This document shows, piece by piece, positions 1 through 7,433 of a DNA stretch of 39,692 nucleotides (positions are counted from its first letter, which is position 1; every line of letters starts with the position of its first letter). Source of the stretch: DASULK01 sp036381835 (GTDB taxonomy: Bacteria > Actinomycetota > Actinomycetes > Mycobacteriales > Micromonosporaceae). The notes beneath the pieces are model-generated. The model did not search any database. It saw nothing but the letters and a program-made list of their open reading frames with translations, and was not told where the DNA came from. The translations under genes and the position numbers were made by a program. Where the stretch lies: contig DASVCA010000123.1 in assembly GCA_036381835.1 (NCBI GenBank), positions 1 through 39,692 of the forward strand. The letters are read 5' to 3'.

Positions 1-37
1 CATCGCCGGGCGGTCAGCTCTTCCGGAGGTTCTCTTC

Positions 38-1393
38 ATGGGTCGGCTCTTCGGCACCGATGGGGTCCGTGGCCTGGCTAATGCCGATCTCACGCCTGAA
101 CTGGCGCTAGCGGTCGCGGTGGCCTCGGCGCAGACCCTGGCCGGCGGCAACCAGCATGCGCCCACGGTCGTCGTCGGTCGCGATCCACGGGCCAGCGGGG
201 AGATGTTGGAAGCCGCGGTGGTGGCCGGACTGACCAGCGCCGGTGCCCATGTGTTGCGACTCGGCGTGCTGCCCACCCCCGGGGTCGCCTATCTGACCGG
301 TGAGCTGAAAGCCGACTTCGGGGTGATGATCTCCGCGTCGCACAACCCCATGCCGGACAACGGGATCAAGCTCTTCGCGGCCGGCGGGCACAAGTTGCCG
401 GATGAGATCGAGCTACGGATCGAGGCGGCTCTGGACGAGCGGGAGGCCATGCTGCGGCGGCGGCCCGTCGGTGCCGGAATCGGCCGGGTGCGGGAGCTGA
501 CCGACGCGGGTGACCGCTACGTGCGTCATCTGGTGTCCTCGACGCCGCACCGGCTGGACGGACTGCGGGTCGTCCTCGATTGCGCCAACGGCGCGGCGGC
601 CCGGATCGCACCGGAGGCGTTCCTGCGCGCCGGTGCGGATGTCGTCTGCCTCAACGCCGAGCCGGATGGATTGAACATCAACGACGGCTGTGGCTCCACT
701 CACCTGGAGCAGATCAAGTCTGCGGTGGTCGCGCACGGTGCCGACCTGGGGTTGGCCTTCGACGGGGACGCCGATCGCTGTCTTGCGGTCACCGCGGCCG
801 GGGATGAGGTCGACGGCGACCAGATCATGGCGATCCTGGCGCTGGCCATGCGGGAGGCCGGTGTTCTCACCGAGAACACCCTCGTCGTCACCGTGATGAG
901 CAACCTTGGGCTGCGCCTGGCGATGCAGGAGGCGGGAATCCGGCTGATCGAGACCAAGGTCGGCGACCGGTACGTGCTGGAGGAGCTGCGCGCGTCCGGG
1001 CTGGCGTTGGGCGGCGAGCAGAGCGGCCACATCGTCATGCCGGCGTATGCGACCACCGGGGACGGCATTCTCACCGGACTGCATCTGATGGCGCGCATGG
1101 CCGCTACCGGTCAGCCGTTGGCGGAGCTCGCGAAGGTCATGACGAAGCTGCCCCAAGTGTTGATCAATGTTCGGGTGGCCGATCGGACCGTCGGTGCCGG
1201 AGCTCCCGCGGTACTCGCCGCGGTCGAGCAGGCCCAGGCGGAACTGGGCGAACGAGGCCGGGTGCTGCTGCGACCGTCCGGCACGGAGCCGCTGGTCCGC
1301 GTGATGGTCGAGGCCGACACGGTCGAGTACGCCCAGACGCTCGCGGAGCGCATCGCCGGCGAGGTGCGCGCGGCCAGCCCGGTCCCGGCGTAG
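38..1393 (+). CDS. glmM: phosphoglucosamine mutase
   Basis: Interconverts glucosamine-6-phosphate and glucosamine-1-phosphate in the cytoplasm, the step between GlmS and GlmU on the way to UDP-GlcNAc for peptidoglycan. The 451-residue protein is normal length for GlmM. Visible motifs in order are the phosphoserine loop SASHNP with the active Ser at 101, the metal loop DGDADR at 242-247, the sugar-binding loop GEQSGH at 326-331, and the phosphate-binding loop RPSGTEP at 412-418. The ATG at 38 has GGAGG at 25-29, eight bases upstream, which supports the start. The gene begins almost at the window edge; in relatives it follows rplM-rpsI, which would lie to the left. glmS follows on the same strand after 87 bases containing a palindrome. 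Family assignment is very secure. Confidence 0.98.
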   Translation: MGRLFGTDGVRGLANADLTPELALAVAVASAQTLAGGNQHAPTVVVGRDPRASGEMLEAAVVAGLTSAGAHVLRLGVLPTPGVAYLTGELKADFGVMISASHNPMPDNGIKLFAAGGHKLPDEIELRIEAALDEREAMLRRRPVGAGIGRVRELTDAGDRYVRHLVSSTPHRLDGLRVVLDCANGAAARIAPEAFLRAGADVVCLNAEPDGLNINDGCGSTHLEQIKSAVVAHGADLGLAFDGDADRCLAVTAAGDEVDGDQIMAILALAMREAGVLTENTLVVTVMSNLGLRLAMQEAGIRLIETKVGDRYVLEELRASGLALGGEQSGHIVMPAYATTGDGILTGLHLMARMAATGQPLAELAKVMTKLPQVLINVRVADRTVGAGAPAVLAAVEQAQAELGERGRVLLRPSGTEPLVRVMVEADTVEYAQTLAERIAGEVRAASPVPA

Positions 1394-1405
1394 CCTCGCG
1401 GCACC

Positions 1406-1428
1406 ATCGATCAGATCATCTGATCGAT
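1406..1428. repeat. perfect 23-nt palindrome between glmM and glmS
   Basis: Two 11-base arms (ATCGATCAGAT and its complement) flank a single central base. As RNA it folds as a 10-bp stem with a TCA loop, 12 bases after the glmM stop and followed by GCGGGCTTTT. It is unusually AT-rich for this GC-rich region and carries three GATC sites. It could terminate glmM transcripts or be an operator for glmS; the sequence alone does not decide. Confidence 0.75.
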
Positions 1429-1467
1429 AGGCGGGCTTTTGCGCACACGCGATGAGCGAAAGTCCGC

Positions 1468-1473
1468 TAAGCT
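1468..1473 (+). promoter_or_regulatory. candidate -10 element for leaderless glmS mRNA
   Basis: TAAGCT fits the actinobacterial -10 pattern TANNNT and ends seven bases before the glmS ATG, so transcription would begin at or next to the start codon. No Shine-Dalgarno sequence is seen. No good -35 is visible. Confidence 0.4.
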
Positions 1474-1480
1474 GCGGGCC

Positions 1481-3385
1481 ATGTGTGGAATCGTGGGATA
1501 CGCGGGTGCCCGACCGGCACTGGGCATCGTGCTGGACGGGTTACGCCGCTTGGAGTACCGCGGCTACGACTCGGCGGGCGTGGCCGTCATCGCCGATGGC
1601 GAACTGTTCGCTGAGAAGCGGGCGGGCAAGCTTGCCAATCTGGAGAAGGCCCTCGCCGAATGGGAGACCGCGGCGGACGACAGCGGTGGACCGGGCATCG
1701 GTGACGGCACCGTCGGCATCGGGCACACCCGTTGGGCCACCCACGGCGGTCCCACCGACCGCAACGCCCACCCCCATCTGGCCGGCGACGGCCGCGTCGC
1801 GGTGATCCACAACGGCATCATCGAGAACTTCGCCCAACTCCGTGCCGAGTTGGAGGCCAAGGGCATCGAGTTCGCCAGCGATACCGACACGGAGTGCGCG
1901 GCGCACCTGTTGGCACTCGCCCTGGCCGAATTGCGGGCCGCCGGCGAACCCGACAGTCCGCAACTGCTGGCGGCTGCGATGCGTAAGGTCTGCCAGCAAC
2001 TCGAAGGCGCCTTCACCCTGCTCGCGGTCGATGCCGGCATTCCCGGGGCGGTGGTCGGCGCGCGTCGCAACTCGCCACTGGTCGTCGGCCGCGGTGCGGG
2101 AGAGAACTACCTGGCCAGCGATGTGGCCGCGTTCATCGAGCACACCCGGGACGCCATCGAACTCGGGCAGGACCAGGTCGTCCTGATCACCCCGGATGCG
2201 GTGGAGATCACGGACTTCGAGGGGCGGCCGGCGACCGGCCGTGACTTCCACGTCTCCTGGGACGCCCGGGCGGCGGAGAAGGGCGGCTACGACTACTTCA
2301 TGCTTAAGGAGATCGCTGAGCAACCGCAGGCGGTCGCGGACACGCTGCTCGGTCGCCTCACCGAGACCGGTGAGATTCGACTCGACGAGGTTCGCATCAC
2401 GGACCAGGATCTGCGGGACGTCGACAAGATCTTCATCGTCGCCTGCGGTACGGCGTACCACTCCGGGCTGGTCGCCAAGTACGCCATCGAGCACTGGACT
2501 CGAATCCCGTGCGAGGTCGAACTGGCCAGCGAGTTCCGGTACCGGGACCCGGTGCTGGACCGGTCCACGCTGGTCGTGGCGATCTCCCAGTCGGGGGAGA
2601 CCATGGACACCCTGATGGCGCTGCGCCACGCCAAGGAGCAGAAGGCGCGGGTGCTGGCGATCTGCAACACCAACGGCTCGACGATCCCGCGCGAGTCCGA
2701 CGCGGTGCTCTACACCCACGGCGGGCCGGAGATCGCCGTCGCCTCGACCAAGGCGTTCCTGACCCAATTGGTCGCCTGCTACCTGATCGGTCTGCACCTC
2801 GCCCAGGTGCGTGGGGTGATGTACAGCGACGAGGTGGCGGCCGTGGTCGCACAGCTGCGCGAGGTCCCCGACAAGCTGAAGGATCTGCTGGATCGCATGG
2901 ATCCGGTGCGCGATCTTGCCCGCGAACTCCAGGCCGAACCGACGGTGCTGTTCATCGGGCGGCACGTGGGTTACCCGGTGGCGCTGGAGGGCGCGCTCAA
3001 ACTCAAGGAGCTCGCCTACATGCACGCCGAAGGGTTCGCCGCGGGCGAGCTCAAGCACGGCCCCATCGCCCTGATCGATCAGGGCACCCCGGTGGTCTGC
3101 ATCGTGCCTTCGCCGGCGGGCCGCAGCGTGCTGCACGACAAGATCGTGTCGAACATCCAGGAGGTCCGCGCCCGGGGCGCCCGGACGATCGTCATCGCCG
3201 AGGACGGCGACGAGTCGGTTGTGCGGTACGCGGACCATCTGATCTACGTGCCGCCGACGCCGACCCTGCTCGCGCCGTTGCTGACCACGGTCCCACTGCA
3301 GGTGTTCGCCTGTGAGATCGCGGCCGCGCGCGGCCACGACGTCGACCAGCCCCGGAACCTGGCCAAGTCCGTGACGGTCGAGTAG
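1481..3385 (+). CDS. glmS: glutamine-fructose-6-phosphate aminotransferase (isomerizing)
   Basis: Makes glucosamine-6-phosphate from fructose-6-phosphate and glutamine, the committed step of amino-sugar synthesis. An in-frame TTG at 1439 could add 14 residues, but the start is fixed by biochemistry: Cys must follow Met (MCGIVGYAG) because it is the N-terminal nucleophile of the class II glutaminase domain. This gives 634 residues. The glutaminase domain occupies roughly the first 240 residues. Two SIS sugar-isomerase domains follow, with CGTAYHSG, SQSGETMDT, STKAFLTQ and the ELKHGPIAL region, and the C-terminus AKSVTVE is typical. No glmS ribozyme fits in the short leader. The gene is tail-to-tail with the DUF1023 hydrolase. 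In Streptomyces coaA often lies between glmM and glmS; it is absent here. Confidence 0.98.
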   Translation: MCGIVGYAGARPALGIVLDGLRRLEYRGYDSAGVAVIADGELFAEKRAGKLANLEKALAEWETAADDSGGPGIGDGTVGIGHTRWATHGGPTDRNAHPHLAGDGRVAVIHNGIIENFAQLRAELEAKGIEFASDTDTECAAHLLALALAELRAAGEPDSPQLLAAAMRKVCQQLEGAFTLLAVDAGIPGAVVGARRNSPLVVGRGAGENYLASDVAAFIEHTRDAIELGQDQVVLITPDAVEITDFEGRPATGRDFHVSWDARAAEKGGYDYFMLKEIAEQPQAVADTLLGRLTETGEIRLDEVRITDQDLRDVDKIFIVACGTAYHSGLVAKYAIEHWTRIPCEVELASEFRYRDPVLDRSTLVVAISQSGETMDTLMALRHAKEQKARVLAICNTNGSTIPRESDAVLYTHGGPEIAVASTKAFLTQLVACYLIGLHLAQVRGVMYSDEVAAVVAQLREVPDKLKDLLDRMDPVRDLARELQAEPTVLFIGRHVGYPVALEGALKLKELAYMHAEGFAAGELKHGPIALIDQGTPVVCIVPSPAGRSVLHDKIVSNIQEVRARGARTIVIAEDGDESVVRYADHLIYVPPTPTLLAPLLTTVPLQVFACEIAAARGHDVDQPRNLAKSVTVE

Positions 3386-3415
3386 CCCGCCACGAGTCAC
3401 CGGGAGTCGGCGGGC
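3385..3415. terminator. candidate bidirectional terminator after glmS
   Basis: Inverted repeat GCCCGCC / GGCGGGC with a 17-base loop, sitting in the 41 bases between the convergent glmS and DUF1023 genes. There is no T-tract, which is common for actinobacterial terminators. The 7-bp stem is modest. Confidence 0.4.
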
Positions 3416-3426
3416 GGAGCTGCGCG

Positions 3427-4992
3427 TCAACGGACGGCTCGCTGATGGTCGCCGCCGAGCGCTATCCGGGCCATGCCGTCCAGGGCGGCGTTGCCCGGTT
3501 CCCAGTAGCCGGTGTGGCCATGCGGGTCGCTGTGGAACACCCGTCCGCCGAACCCCGGATGACTCGGATTCTGTCCGAACCACAACTCATCGTGGCTGCG
3601 GAGCGCGAACAGCGGGGCAAGTAGCGGAGTGACTCCCAGCCCGAGCCGCTCCAGCGCCTGGTCGAGCGAAGGTGCCGCGTACTGGATGATGTCGTTGCGG
3701 GCGGTGCTCGACCAGACCTGCCCCGGCGCGACGCCGAGTTCATCGGCATGATCCACCCCGACGCCGGGTGAACCGACGAAGACCAGGCTGTCTGCGGCCA
3801 GGCCGTGCTCTCGGGCCGTGGCACCGACCACGAGCGACCCGTAGCTGTGGCCCAGCACCGTCTGGTGGGCGGGCGGCCCGTCATGCGTGGCGCGCAGGCC
3901 CTCCTGAAAGCGGTGCAAGGCGGGACCCGCGTCGTGGGCGTAGGACGCGCGGAACGCCTCGTGGACGAAGTCCGGAGCGTCGTAGTCCAGCCAGAGGACG
4001 GCGGCGGTCTGCTCCGTCGGCCCCAGCTCGGCGCAGCGTCGCGCCACGCGCAGCACCCGGGTCAGCTCGCCGCCGGCGCTGGCCAGATCAGAGGTCATCC
4101 CCGGCACGTAGGTCAGGACGTTGTCCGCTCGATCCGGGTTGCCGATCGCCACGATCACGCGGCCGTCACCCGCGGGATCCAGCCCCAACAGGTACGCCCG
4201 CGGCCCCGCGTCCGCGGTCAGTTGCGCTTCGATCGCGTGCAGCCCGGCGAGGGCGCCGTCCGCCCGCCGGCCCCGCCCAGGCTGCCGATGGTGCCCCAGG
4301 GCCGCTCGGTGGTGCGCCAGCAGCAGTCGGTTGGCCTGGTCCCGGGCGGCCACCGGGACGCCGTCCAGCCGCCCGATCAGTGCCGGCTCGTGTAGCACCA
4401 ACCACCTGCGCTGCGCCTCGGTCAGGCCCGCCCACCAGCCGCGTACCGTGCCCGGATCGGCGTGCGGCGAGGGCCGCGACGGCGGCGGTTCGACCGGCCA
4501 GTCGGCGACCGCCGCGGCGGCCAGATCACCGAGCCGCCGGGTCGTCTCCCGATCGGCGGCAGCGGCCAGGCCGAGCGCGGCGGTGATCTCGGCCCGGATC
4601 CGGTGCGCCGCTGCGGCTTGGTCCGGTCGTGGTGCGGAGGGGTCGGGAAATGTCCTGCCGTCGCGGTCGACGAGCACGCCGAGCGCGGCGGCCGAGGTGA
4701 CCGCGACATCCAGCATCGCCTTGGCCTGGGCCACTCGGCTGGCGTGTTCGGCGAGGATCTGGTCGGCCTCGACCAGAGCCGGCCGGCCGGCGTGCAGCCG
4801 GACCCGCACCCGGCCCAGCACCGTGTCGGCTGCCCGCCCGGCGGGGCTCGACCAGTGCGACCGAAGGGCGGCAGCCGTGTCCGAGACCTCCGCGCCGCGT
4901 CGCCCGACCAGCTCGCCTGCCCGCTGCCAGGCGGCTCCCGCGCGACGCCAGGCGGCCGGGTCGGCGGCCCACAGCTGGCGGTAGGTCACCAC
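3427..4992 (-). CDS. DUF1023-type alpha/beta hydrolase with N-terminal helical domain
   Basis: 521-residue protein. The first 170 or so residues are Ala/Arg-rich and helical, resembling the WXG100-like targeting region often found ahead of DUF1023 domains. The C-terminal half is an alpha/beta hydrolase with the nucleophile elbow GHSYGS (Ser383) and a late SDPHGH segment that may supply the catalytic His. Substrate is unknown; family members are presumed esterases or lipases, some linked to type VII secretion. The GTG start at 4992 lies six bases past the stop of the upstream small gene on the same strand; a GGTGA near that stop could serve as ribosome site, and a second GTG follows directly. 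The pair interrupts the usual glmS-acpS order on the opposite strand. Fold assignment is solid, function is not. Confidence 0.8.
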   Translation of the reverse strand: MVTYRQLWAADPAAWRRAGAAWQRAGELVGRRGAEVSDTAAALRSHWSSPAGRAADTVLGRVRVRLHAGRPALVEADQILAEHASRVAQAKAMLDVAVTSAAALGVLVDRDGRTFPDPSAPRPDQAAAAHRIRAEITAALGLAAAADRETTRRLGDLAAAAVADWPVEPPPSRPSPHADPGTVRGWWAGLTEAQRRWLVLHEPALIGRLDGVPVAARDQANRLLLAHHRAALGHHRQPGRGRRADGALAGLHAIEAQLTADAGPRAYLLGLDPAGDGRVIVAIGNPDRADNVLTYVPGMTSDLASAGGELTRVLRVARRCAELGPTEQTAAVLWLDYDAPDFVHEAFRASYAHDAGPALHRFQEGLRATHDGPPAHQTVLGHSYGSLVVGATAREHGLAADSLVFVGSPGVGVDHADELGVAPGQVWSSTARNDIIQYAAPSLDQALERLGLGVTPLLAPLFALRSHDELWFGQNPSHPGFGGRVFHSDPHGHTGYWEPGNAALDGMARIALGGDHQRAVR

Positions 4993-4998
4993 GCCCCG

Positions 4999-5289
4999 TC
5001 ACCCTGTCTCGGCCAGGCGCCGAGCCACGCGCAGGTCGACCGTCTCGTACTCCTGTGCCGCGGCCCGCACCCGGTCGGCGGTGTCGGCCAGACCCGCGCC
5101 GATAGCGGTCAGCCAGCCGTGCACCGCCGACTCGAGATCCGCGAGCGTCCTGGCCGCAGACCACTCCGGTGCCGACACCGTCAACCCAGGCGCTCCTGCG
5201 AGCCCATGCCCGAGGCGGTGACCGAGGTCGGCCAGGCGGGCCGAACACGTCCACAGCCCGGCGTTGTCTACCTCGATGACGTCGTCCAA
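4999..5289 (-). CDS. small WXG100-like helical protein
   Basis: 96-residue, Ala/Leu-rich, probably all-helical protein translated from TTG at 5289. GGAGGAG about six bases upstream supports this rare start. Two long helices seem likely, with one Trp in EWSA near the middle and others near residues 13 and 59. It resembles the ESX/WXG100-like partners encoded next to DUF1023 hydrolases, but the canonical WxG turn is not clear. It precedes the hydrolase gene by nine bases and is surely co-transcribed with it. No signal peptide is seen, which fits type VII substrates, but no secretion machinery is encoded in this window. The role is inferred from size, composition and neighbour only. Confidence 0.6.
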   Translation of the reverse strand: MDDVIEVDNAGLWTCSARLADLGHRLGHGLAGAPGLTVSAPEWSAARTLADLESAVHGWLTAIGAGLADTADRVRAAAQEYETVDLRVARRLAETG

Positions 5290-5370
5290 GGCGCGCTCCT
5301 CCGTGTCGGGTGAGGACTTCGGGGTAAGGCATCCGGGACGCTAAGCGGGGAGGTGACCGTGCCGCAGCCC

Positions 5371-5411
5371 CTGTGGACGACCGACGACAAGAGGACGGCT
5401 GTCATCCACAG
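5371..5411. other. inverted pair of DnaA-box-like 9-mers upstream of acpS
   Basis: TCATCCACA on plus at 5402-5410 and TCGTCCACA on minus at 5372-5380 each differ from TTRTCCACA at one position. They form an inverted repeat (CTGTGGA / TCCACAG) with 27 bases between the arms, just before the candidate acpS promoter. This could be a regulatory inverted repeat or chance; nothing else suggests an origin. Confidence 0.3.
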
Positions 5412-5415
5412 TCCG

Positions 5416-5444
5416 TTGTGAGGGAGACAGCAGCCCGCTACACT
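5416..5444 (+). promoter_or_regulatory. candidate sigma-70-type promoter of the acpS operon
   Basis: TTGTGA (5416-5421) and TACACT (5439-5444) are separated by exactly 17 bases. They lie about 90 bases upstream of acpS, the first gene of the long operon. Spacing and hexamers are good for a GC-rich genome; unproven. Confidence 0.45.
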
Positions 5445-5534
5445 GCTGCCTCCTCGCGCTTTCCTGGGCGTACACGCGCCGCGGCGGTGCGCATCATGCC
5501 AGCAGAACTGCCGTACGAGCCGGAAGGTGATGTC

Positions 5535-5903
5535 GTGATCGTCGCAGTCGGCATCGACGTGGTCCTGGTCGAGCGGTTCGCCCAGGCCCTCGCGCGCACG
5601 CCGCTGCTCGCGGACCGGCTGTTCACCGAAGCGGAGCGCCACACCGGCTCCGGCGCCCCGCGCTCAGCGGAATCGTTGGCCGCGCGGTTCGCGGCGAAGG
5701 AAGCGGTGGCGAAGGCGTTGGGCGCCCCCGCCGGGCTGCGCTGGCACGACTGCGAAATCGTGTCGGACCAGGACGGCCGCCCTTGGCTGACCACGTCGGG
5801 CACGGTTGCCGCGGCAGCCGTCGAGCGGGGGATCAGACGTTGGCACCTGTCGCTGTCCCACGACGGCGGCATCGCTTCGGCGATGGTGGTGGCGGAGGGA
5901 TGA
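5535..5903 (+). CDS. acpS: holo-[acyl-carrier-protein] synthase
   Basis: Transfers 4'-phosphopantetheine from CoA to the serine of apo-acyl carrier protein, switching on fatty-acid synthesis. The open frame extends far upstream, but AcpS proteins begin a few residues before GIDVV. The GTG at 5535, preceded by a GGAAGGTGA ribosome site, gives the family-typical 122 residues. Visible features are the metal-binding Asp in GIDVV, the conserved RFAAKEAVAKAL helix with the second acidic residue, a WHDCEIV strand, and the C-terminal SLSHDGG. The stop overlaps the start of nnr (ATGA), so the two are translationally coupled, as is common in actinomycetes. Confidence 0.96.
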   Translation: MIVAVGIDVVLVERFAQALARTPLLADRLFTEAERHTGSGAPRSAESLAARFAAKEAVAKALGAPAGLRWHDCEIVSDQDGRPWLTTSGTVAAAAVERGIRRWHLSLSHDGGIASAMVVAEG

Positions 5904-7429
5904 GAGCGGTCTACCGGGTCGCGGACGTGCGGGCGGCCGAGGAAGCGCTGATGGCCACGGTGCCCACCGGCACGCTGATGGCTCGGGCGGCGGCCGGTCT
6001 CGCCCGCCGCTGCGCGCTGCTGCTCGCCGAGCAGGGCGGCGTGTACGGAGCACGGGTGCTGCTCTTGATCGGGGCCGGGAACAACGGCGGTGACGCCCTG
6101 TTCGCCGGGGCTCGGCTCGCCGCCCGGGGTGCCGCCGTCACCGCGCTGCTACTCGCCCCTGAGCGGGCACACGCGGGCGGTACGGCGGCGTTGCGCGCGG
6201 CGGGCGGACGGTTCGTGGAGCGCCTCCCGGCGTGGGCGGACCTGGTCGTCGACGGGATCGTCGGCATCGGCGGAACAGGCGGGTTGCGTCCGCCGGCCGA
6301 CCGGATCGTCGCCGATCTCGGCGGGCTGCGCAGCCGCACCGGGGGCCGCCCGCCGGTGGTGGCGGTCGACGTGCCCAGTGGGGTGGCGGTGGACACCGCG
6401 GCGGTGCCGGCGGCGCCCGCCGACCGCACCCGAGTACCGGCGGTGGCCGCGGACGTCACGGTCACCTTCGGCACCTTGAAACCGGCGCTCGTCGTCGACC
6501 CCGCCGCGTCTCTGGTCGGTCGGGTCGACCTGGTCGACATCGGCCTGACGCCCTGGCTGGCCGGAGCCGCTCCCGCGCTGCAGGTGATTGAGTGGTCGGA
6601 TGTGGCCGCCTGGTGGCCGACCTTGCCACCGAGCTCGGAGAAGTACGCCCGAGGCGTGGTGGGGCTGGCCACCGGCTCGGCCACCTACCCGGGGGCGGCG
6701 GTGCTCTCCGTCGGCGGTGCGCTCGCCGGGCCCACCGGAATGGTCCGCTACGCCGGTGGGGCGGCCGCCGAGGTGCTGCGCCGGTACCCGTCCGTGATCG
6801 CCACGCCGCGGGTCGCCGACGCAGGACGGGTCCAGGCGTGGGTGTGCGGTTCCGGGCTCGGCACCGGAGCGGACGCCGTCGAGGAGTTGCGTGCCGTGCT
6901 TGCCGCACCCGTTCCGGCGGTGCTGGACGCCGACGCGCTCAACCTGCTCGCCGACGGTCGGGTGACCGGGTTGCGCGACCGTGGCGCACCGGTGGTGATC
7001 ACGCCGCACGACCGTGAGTTCGCACGCCTCGCCGGTGAGCCGCCGGGGGGCGACCGGGTCGGCGCAGCACTGCGCTTGGCTGCCCGGACGAAGGCGGTGG
7101 TGCTACTCAAGGGCAACCACACCATCGTGGCGACGCCCGACGGGCGGGCCTTCGTCAACCCGACCGGCACCGCTGCGCTCGCCACGGGCGGCACGGGTGA
7201 CGTGCTTTCCGGGCTGCTCGGGTCCCTGCTCGCCGCCGGACTCTCGCCGGAACGGGCCGCGCTCGCCGCGGCGTACCTGCACGGTCTGGCCGGGCAGGAA
7301 GCGGCCCGGCAGGGACCGGTGACGGCCTTGGACGTGGCGACCGCGTTGCGTCCGGTCGTCGGCCGCCTGGTCGCGGCGACCGCATCCCCGGATCGGCACG
7401 CCATGTCGATCTTCCAGCAAGTAGCCTGA
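5900..7429 (+). CDS. nnr: bifunctional NAD(P)HX epimerase / ADP-dependent dehydratase
   Basis: Repairs hydrated NADH and NADPH: the N-terminal YjeF_N domain epimerises the R and S forms and the C-terminal domain dehydrates S-NAD(P)HX using ADP. The 509-residue length fits the two-domain fusion. Seen in order are GNNGGDALF and VDVPSGV in the N-terminal half, then GLATGSATYPGA, VCGSGLGTG, LDADALNLLA, TPHDREFARL, LLKGNHTIV and the nucleotide-binding GTAALATGGTGDVLSG in the C-terminal half. The frame is open upstream to 5783, but the ATG at 5900, overlapping the acpS stop, matches the conserved N-terminus. GGTGG at 5888-5892 is suitably spaced; the stronger GGAGG at 5894-5898 is too close. Confidence 0.95.
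   Translation: MRAVYRVADVRAAEEALMATVPTGTLMARAAAGLARRCALLLAEQGGVYGARVLLLIGAGNNGGDALFAGARLAARGAAVTALLLAPERAHAGGTAALRAAGGRFVERLPAWADLVVDGIVGIGGTGGLRPPADRIVADLGGLRSRTGGRPPVVAVDVPSGVAVDTAAVPAAPADRTRVPAVAADVTVTFGTLKPALVVDPAASLVGRVDLVDIGLTPWLAGAAPALQVIEWSDVAAWWPTLPPSSEKYARGVVGLATGSATYPGAAVLSVGGALAGPTGMVRYAGGAAAEVLRRYPSVIATPRVADAGRVQAWVCGSGLGTGADAVEELRAVLAAPVPAVLDADALNLLADGRVTGLRDRGAPVVITPHDREFARLAGEPPGGDRVGAALRLAARTKAVVLLKGNHTIVATPDGRAFVNPTGTAALATGGTGDVLSGLLGSLLAAGLSPERAALAAAYLHGLAGQEAARQGPVTALDVATALRPVVGRLVAATASPDRHAMSIFQQVA
7422..7427 (+). promoter_or_regulatory. candidate internal -10 element for leaderless alr mRNA
   Basis: TAGCCT (TANNNT) ends six bases before the alr ATG and overlaps the end of nnr. 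It would give a transcript starting at or near the alr start codon. Weak evidence by itself; it gains weight from the same pattern before other genes here. Confidence 0.3.
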
Positions 7430-7433
7430 AGCC

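Noticed and set aside
1394..1480. glmS ribozyme or riboswitch in the glmM-glmS spacer
   Set aside because: The spacer is only 87 bases, holds one simple palindrome, and a glmS ribozyme core would need more space and is not typical of actinomycetes.
1541..3583. 680-codon open frame on the minus strand opposite glmS
   Set aside because: It is the antisense shadow of glmS produced by high GC; the protein is low-complexity Arg/Gly/Asp/His-rich with no family resemblance.
5371..5411. Origin of replication from DnaA-like boxes
   Set aside because: Only two imperfect boxes, no AT-rich unwinding region and no dnaA, dnaN or parAB nearby.
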